A stretch of 64,000 nucleotides of DNA from an uncultured Alphaproteobacteria bacterium (lineage in GTDB: Bacteria > Pseudomonadota > Alphaproteobacteria > HIMB59). The translations under genes and the position numbers were made by a program. Below, in pieces: positions 25,587-34,676 of this stretch (position 1 is its first letter; every line of letters starts with the position of its first letter). Under the pieces are notes generated by a model, which saw nothing but the letters and a program-made list of their open reading frames with translations, was not told the origin of the DNA and did not search any database. The DNA is taken from NCBI GenBank assembly GCA_902574995.1, contig CACGPP010000001.1, forward strand, positions 124,001-188,000. The letters run 5' to 3'.

Positions 25587-25640
25587 GATACGCTTTAGCT
25601 GTTTTACACCCGCAAGCTGCTATCAAATCGGTGAAACTGG
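25587..25640 (-). promoter_or_regulatory. SAM-II riboswitch upstream of metX
   Basis: Read on the minus strand, CACCGAUUUGAUAGC, then AGCUUGCGGGUG and UAAAACAGCUAAAGCG, match the SAM-II consensus. P1 is CACC with GGUG. The loop GCUU pairs with AAGC in the downstream GCUAAAGC to make the H-type pseudoknot. The conserved GAUUUG, GCUUGC and GCUAAA elements are in order. It ends about 32 bases before the metX ATG. CUCCCGCAG, just downstream, can pair with UUGCGGG inside the aptamer, which offers an alternative structure for switching. Confidence 0.85.
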
Positions 25641-25719
25641 AATTTAAGGCTTTTTGGATTAATTTTCAATATAAAATGATGATATTTTCTTTATATAGTT
25701 TATTTATTATCAAAAAATT

Positions 25720-26775
25720 ATGAAAAATAGCCAACCAAAAAATACCTACAAGGGTGGAGCAGAAGTATTTAAAGGGTATGTAAGGCTTTCATCAAATGAG
25801 AACAACTATGGCCCAGCTAAATCTGTAAAGTCATTAATAAAAAAAAATATTAAATTTTCAAATATCTATCCTGAGCTTGATGGAGAGAGTTTAATTAATC
25901 AAATTGCTAAAACTTATAAAATCAACAATAAACAAATTATATTAGGCGCAGGCTCAGATGAAGTTCTCCAAATGATATATGCTACTTTTTCAAAACCCAA
26001 TGATGAAGTCGTTTTTACTAAATATGCTTTTGCTATGTATTCAATCTATGCAAAACACTTTAGATGCAAAGTAAAAAAATATGATGATAAAGAGTTTCAA
26101 TTTAAATTAGAAAATTTAAGTAAAATGATCAGCTCAAAAACAAAAATTGTTTTTTTAGCTAACCCCAATAATCCTACAGGGTCTATTTTTTACAAAAATG
26201 AATTAATTAAATTTTTAAATAAAATAAGTAAAAAAACAATTGTTGTATTAGACTCAGCATACTGTGAATATATTAGAGATAAAAAATATGATGATGGAAT
26301 GCAATTAGTTAAAAAATTTTCTAATTTGATTATAACAAGGTCTTTTTCAAAAATATTTGCTCTAGGCGGCTTAAGAGTAGGTTGGGGATATGCTAATTCA
26401 AAGCTTATTTCTCAACTCTATCAATATAAAAAGCCTTTTAATGTATCAAGATTGTCATGCATTGCAGCTCAAGAGTCTTTGAAAAATAAAAAATGGATTA
26501 ATGACTCTGTAAAAAATAATTTTGTAAACAAATCTCTTACTTGCAGAGGCTTAAATAATAAATTATTTGAAACCATTGATACTCAGGCCAATTTTATCCT
26601 TTTAAAGTTTAAAAATTCATCAATAACTCAAAAATTTGTTGATTTTTTACACTCCAATAAAATTACAGTCAGATCATTGTCATCATATGGATTACATAAT
26701 TTTGTTAGGATGACCATAGGAACAAAAAGTGACATGAAAAAGGCAGTAAAAACAGCCAATAAATTTAATGTTTAA
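25720..26775 (+). CDS. hisC: histidinol-phosphate/aromatic aminotransferase
   Basis: A 351-residue class I/II PLP aminotransferase of the HisC family. YVRLSSNENNYGPAKSV-type N-terminus, LGAGSDEVLQM, ANPNNPTGSIF, and the PLP lysine in RSFSKIFALGGLRVGW are all present. It transaminates imidazole-acetol phosphate, and pairing with tyrA (8-base overlap) suggests it also handles phenylpyruvate/hydroxyphenylpyruvate. It is divergent from metX. Like its neighbour it is very Lys/Asn-rich, reflecting base composition. Confidence 0.93.
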   Translation: MKNSQPKNTYKGGAEVFKGYVRLSSNENNYGPAKSVKSLIKKNIKFSNIYPELDGESLINQIAKTYKINNKQIILGAGSDEVLQMIYATFSKPNDEVVFTKYAFAMYSIYAKHFRCKVKKYDDKEFQFKLENLSKMISSKTKIVFLANPNNPTGSIFYKNELIKFLNKISKKTIVVLDSAYCEYIRDKKYDDGMQLVKKFSNLIITRSFSKIFALGGLRVGWGYANSKLISQLYQYKKPFNVSRLSCIAAQESLKNKKWINDSVKNNFVNKSLTCRGLNNKLFETIDTQANFILLKFKNSSITQKFVDFLHSNKITVRSLSSYGLHNFVRMTIGTKSDMKKAVKTANKFNV

Positions 26776-27664
26776 AAATATTCTCATAATTGGTTTTGGA
26801 ATGATTGGATCATCAATAGCAAGATCAGTAATTAAAAAATACAAAAATGTTAATATTTTTGCTTTTGATAAATCCAATAATCTTAAAATTAGAATTAATA
26901 AATCAAAATTAAATAATGTAAAAGTTTTGAAATCACTTCAAGAAATCAACAATTTAAATATTGATCTCATAATTATTTGTGTACCTATGCTCCAGTATCA
27001 ATCTATATTCAAAAAACTAAGCAACATTAATTTAGATAAAACAATTGTAACAGATGTTGGCTCAACAAAAGTAAATATAGAAAAATTATATAATCAAAAA
27101 AAATATAAATTTAATTTTATTCCCTCACACCCAATAGCGGGTATTGAAAAAGCTGGACTGGAGAATGGATTTGATGGACTATTTACAAATAGATATAATA
27201 TTATTTGTCCTTTAAAAAAATCTTCCAAGACAAACATAAATAAGATAGTTAAGTTTTGGAAGTCACTAAATATGAAAATAGAAATTATGTCTGCAAAAGA
27301 GCATGATAAAGTGCTTAGCTTGACTTCACATTTGCCTCATTTAATTTCCTATTCATTAGTTTTGACGGCAATGAAAAAAGAATCTTCACTAAATTCAAAG
27401 CTTGTAAAATTTTCTGCTGGTGGATTTAGAGACTTTACTAGAGTAGCAGGAAGTGATCCAGAAATGTGGAGGGATATATTTCTAGCAAATAATTCTCAAA
27501 TTCAAAAATTAACTAATAATTTCATAAGTGAATTAAAAAAATTTTCTCAAACCCTCAATCAGGGAAATTCTAAGAATTTATTAACAAAATTAAAGAAGAC
27601 CAAAAATGTAAGAGATAGAATTGTTAAGGCAAGACAGGCAGGAAAGTTTATTCCTAATGATTAA
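26768..27664 (+). CDS. tyrA: prephenate/arogenate dehydrogenase
   Basis: A 298-residue NAD(P)-dependent enzyme of tyrosine synthesis. The Rossmann motif is IIGFGMIGSSIARSV. TDVGSTKVNI and the catalytic His in PSHPIAGIEKAGLENG follow, then SLTSHLPHLISYSL and FRDFTRVAGSDPEMWRDI, all family signatures. It overlaps hisC by 8 bases at its start and plsC by 11 at its end (opposite strand). The substrate may be prephenate, arogenate or both. Confidence 0.95.
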   Translation: MFKNILIIGFGMIGSSIARSVIKKYKNVNIFAFDKSNNLKIRINKSKLNNVKVLKSLQEINNLNIDLIIICVPMLQYQSIFKKLSNINLDKTIVTDVGSTKVNIEKLYNQKKYKFNFIPSHPIAGIEKAGLENGFDGLFTNRYNIICPLKKSSKTNINKIVKFWKSLNMKIEIMSAKEHDKVLSLTSHLPHLISYSLVLTAMKKESSLNSKLVKFSAGGFRDFTRVAGSDPEMWRDIFLANNSQIQKLTNNFISELKKFSQTLNQGNSKNLLTKLKKTKNVRDRIVKARQAGKFIPND

Positions 27665-28325
27665 GGCTATTTATCTCCATTTTGAGTTTACTTAAAAATT
27701 CTTGCTTGCTTAATCCGGGAGGTATCGGTTCTTTAAACTCTACTGTTATGGAGCCTTTATGAATCTGATTATTTTTAGGCCAAAATTTTCCAGAATTTAA
27801 AGCAATAGGCACAACTGGCTTGTTCAAAGACTTGTACATTGAATAAATTCCAGGTTTTAAATCAGGTTGATCCTTAAAGGTTGTTCTGGTTCCCTCGGGA
27901 AAAATTATTACAGGTCTATGATCTAAATATTCAACTGTTTGCTGATTTACGTAACGAAGACTATGGATTCCTTGTTTTCTATCAATAGCAATCATTCCCA
28001 ATTTTTTAAGATAGGTCCCAAATAACGGAATATTCAATAATTCTTTTTTTAAAATATATGCAGGATTATAAAAGAGTTCATTAAAGTATATTGTTTCAAA
28101 CATTGACTGATGTTTACTTGCATAGAGATAACCCTTTTTGTGAGCAAAATCAGAATTAATTACTTCTATATTAATTCCAAACAATTTTAAAATTACTGTC
28201 ATGTTTCTTGTAAAGAAAAGCACAAAAAATCTAAATTTTGTATATTTGAAGGGAAGGCCTAACAAAGAAATAATTAATACAATAGCTGTTGTAAAATAAA
28301 ATGTTATTAAAAAACTAAATTTCAT
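27654..28325 (-). CDS. plsC: 1-acyl-sn-glycerol-3-phosphate acyltransferase
   Basis: Makes phosphatidic acid at the inner membrane. The 223-residue protein has an N-terminal membrane helix, the catalytic motif KHQSMFET (HX4E form), LGMIAIDR, the substrate motif FPEGTRTTF, and VPIALNSGKFWP. It follows the DUF218 gene with an 11-base overlap. Length and motif order are normal for the bacterial family. Confidence 0.92.
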   Translation of the reverse strand: MKFSFLITFYFTTAIVLIISLLGLPFKYTKFRFFVLFFTRNMTVILKLFGINIEVINSDFAHKKGYLYASKHQSMFETIYFNELFYNPAYILKKELLNIPLFGTYLKKLGMIAIDRKQGIHSLRYVNQQTVEYLDHRPVIIFPEGTRTTFKDQPDLKPGIYSMYKSLNKPVVPIALNSGKFWPKNNQIHKGSITVEFKEPIPPGLSKQEFLSKLKMEINSLNH

Positions 28326-28881
28326 ATTTTTTTATAAAAACTAATTTTGAGACAATTAACTTAATGTATTCCTCTACCAACTTTTCAAAAGGAATGACTA
28401 TATCACTATTGCTCACAGAATAAGGAGTTACTTTCAAACCTGATAGTTGATTAAATAAAAATTCTGCACGTTGCATATGTAAATCTGAAGTAATTAATAA
28501 AATCGATTTTATTTTTTTTTCTAAGGCCCAATATCTTGTTTCCAACGCATTTTCATATGTATTTTTTGATAAATATCCAACCTCAATACAACATTCAACA
28601 ATGTCTTGATCAAAGTTAAGAATATTCACTAATACAACTTCTGAATTAAAGGTATTATCAACACCAGAAATAAACAACTTATTTTGATTAGATTTTTCAA
28701 TTTGTTTATAACCCTCAATTATTCTCTCTCCTTTCCCCCCTGTTAATACAACAATCGCATCAACATTAAAGTTACTTACGGGACCATGAGATAAATTATT
28801 TTTAAATTTTATTAAACCAAGAGTTAAAAATAATAAGATTAAGGCGATTATAATATTTACACGCTTTAAAAATATTATCAT
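28315..28881 (-). CDS. YdcF/ElyC-type DUF218 envelope protein
   Basis: A 188-residue protein with one N-terminal membrane anchor (IIIALILLFLTLGLI) and a DUF218 domain: DAIVVLTGGKGERIIEGY, NKLFISGVD, KNTYENALETRYWAL, and LLITSDLHMQRAEFLF. Relatives (ElyC, SanA, YdcF) affect cell-envelope integrity; the reaction is unknown. It overlaps lysA by one base (TAATG) and plsC by 11, so it belongs to the argH-lysA unit. Confidence 0.88.
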   Translation of the reverse strand: MIIFLKRVNIIIALILLFLTLGLIKFKNNLSHGPVSNFNVDAIVVLTGGKGERIIEGYKQIEKSNQNKLFISGVDNTFNSEVVLVNILNFDQDIVECCIEVGYLSKNTYENALETRYWALEKKIKSILLITSDLHMQRAEFLFNQLSGLKVTPYSVSNSDIVIPFEKLVEEYIKLIVSKLVFIKKYEI

Positions 28882-30068
28882 TACATGATCTCATTTTTAC
28901 ATAGATCTTCTAAGGTATCACGAGATCGGATAACACGATACTCATCTTTGTTGAATAATACCTCTAGAGGTCGAGGTCGACTATTATAAGTTGAGGACAT
29001 AGAGGATCCGTAAGCACCAACATTCATAAATACTATATTGTCTCCAACTTTTATCTTGGGGAGTTCAATATCTTTTACAAAATAATCAGTAGACTCACAA
29101 ATTCCACCTGCAATATCATAAATTTCAAAATCCTTTGACTTGTTTGAAACTTTTATTGGTGGCTTTATGTCATACAAAGCTGGACGTATGTATTCAGAAA
29201 ATGAACAGTCAATAATAGCAATTTTCTTTTTGCCACTATTTTTTATGTATAAAACTTTACTGATAAGTTCACAACTATCAGCTACTATAAATCTTCCAGG
29301 TTCAAAAATAATATTATAATTTTTACCATTAAGTATTTTGTTACAATTATTTTTCCAACTATCAAAATTTATTTCTTTATCTGAGTGATCAAGAACAGCA
29401 AATCCTCCACCAAAATCTAAAGTATCAATATTTATGTTATTTTTAAGATTTTGTTCATCTGCAATTTTGATCAGATTTTCATATGAACCAAGTAACTTTT
29501 GATAATCAGTTATTTGACTTCCTATATGAACAGAAAGTGTTTTTAAGTTTACCCCCTCTAAATTAGAGATTGTATCAAAGTCAATTTGATCAATTGAAAT
29601 ACCGAATTTACCTCCTGATAAACCAGTAGTAATCTTATCCATGGTCGACCCATCAATATCGGGGTTTATTCTTATTCCAATATTTGTTTTTAACCCCTTA
29701 CTTAAAGAGTAATCATTAATGAATTCAATTTCCTCAATATTTTCAACATTTATAGAGTGAATTTTCTGCGTGATTGCGTACTTTAAATCGAAATCAGTTT
29801 TTCCCGGCCCATCAAATATAATATCTTCAGGTTCAAACCCGGCTTTCAACGATTTAAACAATTCACCAGCAGAGACAACTTCAGCACCAAAACCACAACA
29901 ATGAATAAGGTTTAAAATTGCAAGGTTAGGATTAGCTTTGACGGCAAAATTAAATTTTCTAGGAAACTCTAATTCTAAATCATTTAGAAAATTTATTTTA
30001 CCTTTAATTTTATCCTCATCATAAAGATAAAAAGGACTAGAAAACTCTTTTAATATTTTATCCAGCAT
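28881..30068 (-). CDS. lysA: diaminopimelate decarboxylase
   Basis: Last step of lysine synthesis. The 395-residue alanine-racemase-fold PLP enzyme has the PLP Lys in FNFAVKANPN (about residue 44), SVHIGSQI, the Gly-rich phosphate loop LDFGGGFAV, EPGRFIVADSC, and the active-site Cys in GICESTDYF. It overlaps the small lipoprotein gene by one base upstream and the DUF218 gene by one downstream. This order is standard in alphaproteobacteria. Confidence 0.96.
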   Translation of the reverse strand: MLDKILKEFSSPFYLYDEDKIKGKINFLNDLELEFPRKFNFAVKANPNLAILNLIHCCGFGAEVVSAGELFKSLKAGFEPEDIIFDGPGKTDFDLKYAITQKIHSINVENIEEIEFINDYSLSKGLKTNIGIRINPDIDGSTMDKITTGLSGGKFGISIDQIDFDTISNLEGVNLKTLSVHIGSQITDYQKLLGSYENLIKIADEQNLKNNINIDTLDFGGGFAVLDHSDKEINFDSWKNNCNKILNGKNYNIIFEPGRFIVADSCELISKVLYIKNSGKKKIAIIDCSFSEYIRPALYDIKPPIKVSNKSKDFEIYDIAGGICESTDYFVKDIELPKIKVGDNIVFMNVGAYGSSMSSTYNSRPRPLEVLFNKDEYRVIRSRDTLEDLCKNEIM

Positions 30069-30217
30069 TATTCGCTCTCAGGGTAATCATAGTCATCATT
30101 AGGAGGAAATGGATATTGAGATTTATCTACAACACCCTCCGGTAATTTATTAGGTTTTTGGTTTCCACAGCCAATGATAAATATAGGTAATAATATTATT
30201 AATAAAAACTTGATCAT
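30068..30217 (-). CDS. small lipoprotein between argH and lysA (LptM-like position)
   Basis: A 49-residue protein that starts MIKFLLIILLPIFIIGCGNQ, a signal peptide with lipobox IIGC. A short Pro/Asp-rich tail (PNKLPEGVVDKSQYPFPPND) follows. It overlaps argH by four bases (ATGA) and lysA by one (TAATG), so translation of all three is coupled. Small lipoproteins (LptM/YifL-like) are known at this position; in gammaproteobacteria LptM assists the LptD/E assembly. Homology here is by position and form only. Confidence 0.8.
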   Translation of the reverse strand: MIKFLLIILLPIFIIGCGNQKPNKLPEGVVDKSQYPFPPNDDYDYPESE

Positions 30218-31605
30218 CTTACTCTAAGAAATTTAATATATTTTTTAATCACTCTAGAAACCTCTTTTGGATTTGAACTCATGGGTGTTTTTTTTCTTAA
30301 TAGACTGTTATTTATATCAACATATTTATAAATATTTTTATCAATTGATTTTTGAAATTTTTGGTATTCATCAATTTTTATTTGTGAGAGATTTTTATTT
30401 TTTTTCTGAGCATAATTTACTATATCAGCAATAATTTTATAAGAGTCTCTGAAAGGTATTTTCTTTTCTATAACTAGATAGTCTGCTAAATCTGTAGCTG
30501 TAGCAAAATAATTATTGCATAAATCTCTTCCAATAGATTTTTCAAAATTAGATTTGTTAATAACTTTTTCCATAATTTTAATACAGCTTATTAACTCGTC
30601 ATAACAATCAAATATTATCCTTTTATCCTCCTGAAAATCTTTAAAATAAGTTAAAGGAAGGTTTGAAATGATATTTGAGAGTTCTATTGACTTAATTCTA
30701 ATGCTATTCGTTTTTGATCTTACAAGTTCTAATGAGTCGGGATTTCTTTTCTGAGGCATTATGGAACTACCTGTAGAATATTCACTACTTATATTAAATA
30801 ACTTCATAAAATTACTTGACCATAAAATTAGCTCAGATGATAATTTACTTAAATGAGTCGCAGTTAAAGAACTAGCATGTAGAAAATACATGCAAAAATC
30901 ACGATCACTTACACCATCCATAGAATTATTTTTAGATTTTGAAAAATGTAAACTTTTATTTAATAAACTTATATCTAAATTATAATTACTACCTGCTAAA
31001 GCAGCACTGCCTAATACATTTTCATCGCTGTTATTTATACAAAAATCAAAATAATTTAAGTCTCTTTTAAACATCTCTAAATATGCAATTAAGTGATGAG
31101 CCAAAGATACAGGTTGTGCAACCTGCAAATGAGTAAATCCAGGAATAATAGTTTTTTCATTTCCGCGAGCTTGATTTAAAATAGACTTCATTAAATTCTT
31201 GATCTCTTCTTGTAAATTTTTGGAGGCTTTGATTGTCCATAATCTAGTATCAGTTGCTACCTGATCATTACGAGACCTTCCAGTATGAATCTTATTAGCT
31301 ACATTACCTATTTTTTTATTGAGGAAAGACTCTACATTCATGTGAATATCCTCATTTTTCTTTGAAAATTTTAGTCTACCTTTTTTATGATCATTCAATA
31401 TTGAATTTAATCCTTTTTGAATAGTAAGAGATTCTTTTTTTGAAATAACTTTTAGTTTTACTAAAGCTTTTACATGTGCACTTGTAACAGCAATATCCTC
31501 TTCAATTAATCTTTTATCAATATCAATTGAGCTATTAAAATCATCCATTAAACTGGAAGTGCTTTTATTAATCGTGGTTGATAGTATTTTACTTTTCTTA
31601 TTCAT
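30214..31605 (-). CDS. argH: argininosuccinate lyase
   Basis: Splits argininosuccinate into arginine and fumarate. The 463-residue fumarase/aspartase-fold enzyme has GRSRNDQVATDTRLW, TIIPGFTHLQVAQPVSLAHH, and the superfamily signature GSSIMPQKRNPDSLEL with the catalytic Ser loop. Length is typical. It leads the argH, lipoprotein, lysA, DUF218, plsC run. Confidence 0.97.
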   Translation of the reverse strand: MNKKSKILSTTINKSTSSLMDDFNSSIDIDKRLIEEDIAVTSAHVKALVKLKVISKKESLTIQKGLNSILNDHKKGRLKFSKKNEDIHMNVESFLNKKIGNVANKIHTGRSRNDQVATDTRLWTIKASKNLQEEIKNLMKSILNQARGNEKTIIPGFTHLQVAQPVSLAHHLIAYLEMFKRDLNYFDFCINNSDENVLGSAALAGSNYNLDISLLNKSLHFSKSKNNSMDGVSDRDFCMYFLHASSLTATHLSKLSSELILWSSNFMKLFNISSEYSTGSSIMPQKRNPDSLELVRSKTNSIRIKSIELSNIISNLPLTYFKDFQEDKRIIFDCYDELISCIKIMEKVINKSNFEKSIGRDLCNNYFATATDLADYLVIEKKIPFRDSYKIIADIVNYAQKKNKNLSQIKIDEYQKFQKSIDKNIYKYVDINNSLLRKKTPMSSNPKEVSRVIKKYIKFLRVR

Positions 31606-31622
31606 GATTTTAGTAATTTAAA

Positions 31623-31823
31623 TTATCTTGATAAATATATTATCGCAGCGAATACTAAAACAGCAATACCTTGAAACAATACTCTCATTCGCATAAGTTT
31701 GTTACTGTGTTTTTTATTAAAACTTCCATTTTTAGCCATAGCTATTACACCAATTACAACCATGAGAAGAGCTAAAATCATGGATACAATTAAAACAAAA
31801 GGCAATACAGTAGATGAAAACAT
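31623..31823 (-). CDS. twin-transmembrane (HIG1-like) small protein
   Basis: A 66-residue protein with two membrane helices (about 7-29 and 48-64) joined by a basic loop KKHSNKLMRMRVLFQGIAVL. This fits the HIG1/twin-transmembrane small proteins common in alphaproteobacteria and mitochondria, where relatives associate with respiratory complexes. It lies 17 bases upstream of the argH start on the same strand. The role is inferred from family only. Confidence 0.75.
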   Translation of the reverse strand: MFSSTVLPFVLIVSMILALLMVVIGVIAMAKNGSFNKKHSNKLMRMRVLFQGIAVLVFAAIIYLSR

Positions 31824-31880
31824 GGTAAATAGTTATCAAATTATCTATAAATGTCTAATTATTAAATTTAAGAAGAATTG

Positions 31881-32483
31881 ATGAAGAAAATTGTATTATT
31901 TTTGCATGGTTATGGGTCTAATGGAAATGACCTAATTTCCTTAAAAGATTATATATCTTTGGAAAAAGAAGAAACTGAGTTTATATCTCCTAATGCCCCG
32001 GAACCCTGTGAATTCAATTATTTTGGGTATCAGTGGTTTCCATTAAAAGAAAGATCAATTGAAGAATTAAAAGAAGGTCTAAAATCAGCCTTCTTTCATC
32101 TTGAAAAAATAATTGAAAAAATAATTCATGAACACGCAGTTGATGAAACTCAGATTTCTATCATTGGTTTCTCTCAAGGCTCTATGTTGGCGACATATTA
32201 TGCTCTTCAAAAAAATTTAAATTTTCATAGTATCATTTCATTATCAGGATCATTGCCAAAAGAAATTTTAAATGATTTGAAAATATCTGAAATCAAATCT
32301 AGTTTTTTAATTTTTCATGGAAAAATGGACGATGTCGTACCATTTTATAGGGCAGTTGAGACAAATTCGTTTTTGGAATCAAAAAAATTTTCTAGTAAAC
32401 TGGTTTTAGATGATAACTGCGCACATTCAATTAGCCCAATTGCTTTAGATGAGATTAACAAGCTGTATGAACACTGGAATTAA
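31881..32483 (+). CDS. carboxylesterase/phospholipase family hydrolase
   Basis: A 200-residue alpha/beta hydrolase. The oxyanion region is LHGYGSNGNDL, the nucleophile elbow IIGFSQGSMLATYYAL, the Asp in FHGKMDDVVPF, and the His in DNCAHSISP, giving a complete triad. It matches the YpfH/acyl-protein-thioesterase-like family. I start at ATG 31881; a TTG at 31878 would add one residue. The physiological substrate is unknown. Confidence 0.9.
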   Translation: MKKIVLFLHGYGSNGNDLISLKDYISLEKEETEFISPNAPEPCEFNYFGYQWFPLKERSIEELKEGLKSAFFHLEKIIEKIIHEHAVDETQISIIGFSQGSMLATYYALQKNLNFHSIISLSGSLPKEILNDLKISEIKSSFLIFHGKMDDVVPFYRAVETNSFLESKKFSSKLVLDDNCAHSISPIALDEINKLYEHWN

Positions 32484-32528
32484 TAAACTATTAAACATTC
32501 TCTTTTTTGGATATGTTAATATTAAATC

Positions 32529-33089
32529 ATGATTAACTCGAATCATTGTCCATCTTTAGTACTAAATGCAGACTACCGGCCACTTAGCTATTTCCCCTTA
32601 TCCATCTGGAGTTGGAAGGATACGGTAAAAGCAGTTTTTCTTGATAGAGTTAATATAGTTGAAGAATATGATCAAAAGGTTTCATCCCCATCATTTGAAA
32701 TAAAACTCCCTAGCATTATTGCACTCAAAGACTACATACCACATAGTCATAAACCTGCATTTACAAGATTTAATGTTTTTTTGAGAGACGATTTCACATG
32801 TCAATATTGCAATGATAAATTTTCAACAAAAGAATTAACTTTCGATCATTTAATACCTCGTTCAAAAGGTGGATTGACAAATTGGGAGAACGTTGTGACT
32901 GCATGTTCAAAATGTAATTGGACTAAAGGAAGTAGGGATTTAAGTCAAGTTGGTTTTAAATTACTTAGAAAACCTAAAGAACCCTCGCAATATTCTTTAA
33001 GATTAAAAAGTAAAAATTTCCCTTCTGATTATCTTCATTCGAGTTGGAGAGATTATTTATATTGGGATAGTGTCTTAGAGAAGGATTAA
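32529..33089 (+). CDS. HNH endonuclease family protein
   Basis: A 186-residue protein of the widespread housekeeping HNH group. The N-terminal region SLVLNADYRPLSYFPLSIWS and the HNH core FTCQYCNDKFSTKELTFDHL, IPRSKGGLTNWENVVTACS and KCNWTKGSRD hold two CxxC zinc pairs and the catalytic His. It is not linked to any mobile element here. Its stop shares TTAA with coq7. The biological role is not established. Confidence 0.92.
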   Translation: MINSNHCPSLVLNADYRPLSYFPLSIWSWKDTVKAVFLDRVNIVEEYDQKVSSPSFEIKLPSIIALKDYIPHSHKPAFTRFNVFLRDDFTCQYCNDKFSTKELTFDHLIPRSKGGLTNWENVVTACSKCNWTKGSRDLSQVGFKLLRKPKEPSQYSLRLKSKNFPSDYLHSSWRDYLYWDSVLEKD

Positions 33090-33643
33090 TATTTTTTAGT
33101 TATTTTTATCGCAGTATAGCATAGCTGTTTTATTGTTTTAGCTAAAAGAACATATCCAGTTGTCATTTCAGCTTGGTGTTCGACACCTGTATCATGATGT
33201 TCTAGTTCATCTTCTCTAAACTTTTTTACAGTCTTCAATAAATCTGGTTTTAATTTTCTTTTAGATAGTTCCTTGGCTTGTTCCTCATAGTGTTGACCGA
33301 TGACCTCTTCAACAGCAACGGTACATGCCATTGCAGCTTTTTTCCCCATCAATGCAGTGCCTAATCCAAGGGCATAACCTGCTAAATTCCAAAATGGAAA
33401 TAAAGCGGTTGGTTTTACATTCTCTTTTACTATGTACTCATCAAAAGTAGATTTGTGGATTTCTTCTTGGTCAGCCATCTCCTTAATTTCTTTACCAAAT
33501 TCTGTGTTTTCTTTAAAAATAGCTAATTGTCCTCGATATATTTGCGTTGCTCCATGCTCACCTGCGTGATCAACTCTGATAATTTCTTCAATTAATTTTT
33601 TATCTTCACCGCTCAGTGATTTATTTTTCTTTTTTGTAGGCAT
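33086..33643 (-). CDS. coq7: demethoxyubiquinone hydroxylase Coq7
   Basis: Hydroxylates 2-polyprenyl-3-methyl-6-methoxybenzoquinol in ubiquinone synthesis. The 185-residue di-iron ferritin-like protein has VDHAGEHGATQIYRGQL (Glu, His), DQEEIHKSTFDEY (ExxH), EEVIGQHYEEQ and EDELEHHDTG (second ExxH), so all iron ligands are present. It overlaps the end of dsbB's coding strand by 23 bases. An aerobic ubiquinone chain fits the cox operon below. Confidence 0.95.
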   Translation of the reverse strand: MPTKKKNKSLSGEDKKLIEEIIRVDHAGEHGATQIYRGQLAIFKENTEFGKEIKEMADQEEIHKSTFDEYIVKENVKPTALFPFWNLAGYALGLGTALMGKKAAMACTVAVEEVIGQHYEEQAKELSKRKLKPDLLKTVKKFREDELEHHDTGVEHQAEMTTGYVLLAKTIKQLCYTAIKITKKY

Positions 33644-34091
33644 TGAAAATAATTAATAACAGAAAAGTCATTGAAAACAAGAAGTTATAAACTGATAATG
33701 GAATACCAAAGTAAGGTAAGTTGGCATCAGAGCATGTAGTAATTAATGTATTAGACATTAATTCTTCTTTTAATTTTGTAATATCATTTGGAAGCGTGGC
33801 AGCTTCACATCCGGTGTACTCAATAATTCCAAATGTTGTAAGAGAATGATAACCGGAAATTCCTAATTCAACAAGAAGTAAGATAGTTAGTAATATATAA
33901 ATTAAATTGAAATATCTCTTAATAAAAAAATAAAATACACCCAATATCAAAATTGAATAATATGGAACTCGTTGATATACACACAATTTACATGGGCTAT
34001 GACCATATGCATATTGTAATATTAAAGCAAAAGACATAGCTAGCAGCGAAAACAAAAAAACAAGAAATAAAATATAAGTATTTTTAATCAT
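33621..34091 (-). CDS. dsbB: disulfide-bond formation protein DsbB
   Basis: Reoxidises the periplasmic thiol oxidase and passes electrons to quinone. The 156-residue four-helix membrane protein has the first redox pair in SPCKLCVYQRVPYY and the second pair split between TGCEAATLP and TTCSDANLPYFGI. It overlaps the DedA-like gene by 8 bases and coq7 by 23, a compact operon. Confidence 0.93.
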   Translation of the reverse strand: MIKNTYILFLVFLFSLLAMSFALILQYAYGHSPCKLCVYQRVPYYSILILGVFYFFIKRYFNLIYILLTILLLVELGISGYHSLTTFGIIEYTGCEAATLPNDITKLKEELMSNTLITTCSDANLPYFGIPLSVYNFLFSMTFLLLIIFNAYKKEK

Positions 34092-34653
34092 GATAAAAAA
34101 ATAAATAAATAAAAAAGACTATTCCAAGAGGTATGATTATAAAAATTAATAGTTTATTTCTTTGTAAAATTTCCATACCTAATTTTCCAAATTGTTTAAT
34201 GATAAAAGCAATAATAAAAAACCTCAACCCCCTAGATAACAATGAAAGGAGTATAAAATAGATAAAATTAAATTGAGCATATCCACTTGTTAAAGCTATA
34301 ACTTTGTAAGGTATAGGTGTAAAACCACCCAAAAAAACTGCAAAAATACCCCAATCATTATAAAAATTCATAAATGCACCCTGCTTGCTTACATCAAAAT
34401 AAGATTGGGCAATATCAAAAATGAAATACCCTATAATATATCCAAAAGCTCCACCAATGACTGAAAATATCGTACAATTGAGTGTAGTCGCTAAAAACTT
34501 TTTAGGGTTAAAATAAACGATTGGTATTAAAATTAAATCTGGAGGAATTGGAAAAAAAATACTTTCTATAAAAGCAACTAAAGATAAAAAATATTGTGAA
34601 TATTTTGATTTAGATTTTTTTTCAACATATATATGTAAATTCTTCCAAATCAT
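34084..34653 (-). CDS. DedA/YqaA-type VTT-domain membrane protein
   Basis: A 189-residue membrane protein of the VTT (SNARE-associated/DedA) superfamily. FFPIPPDLILIPIVYFNPKK near the N-terminus and FLGGFTPIPYKVIALTSGYA in the middle match the YqaA subgroup. Some DedA proteins flip lipid carriers, and the activity of this subgroup is not settled. It begins the DedA-dsbB-coq7 run. Confidence 0.88.
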   Translation of the reverse strand: MIWKNLHIYVEKKSKSKYSQYFLSLVAFIESIFFPIPPDLILIPIVYFNPKKFLATTLNCTIFSVIGGAFGYIIGYFIFDIAQSYFDVSKQGAFMNFYNDWGIFAVFLGGFTPIPYKVIALTSGYAQFNFIYFILLSLLSRGLRFFIIAFIIKQFGKLGMEILQRNKLLIFIIIPLGIVFFIYLFFYHD

Positions 34654-34676
34654 ATCGATTAGTTATTATTTAGTAT

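Noticed and set aside
32529..33089. HNH endonuclease as a homing or defence nuclease
   Set aside because: It belongs to the widespread housekeeping HNH group, has no intron, intein or restriction partner, and sits among core genes.
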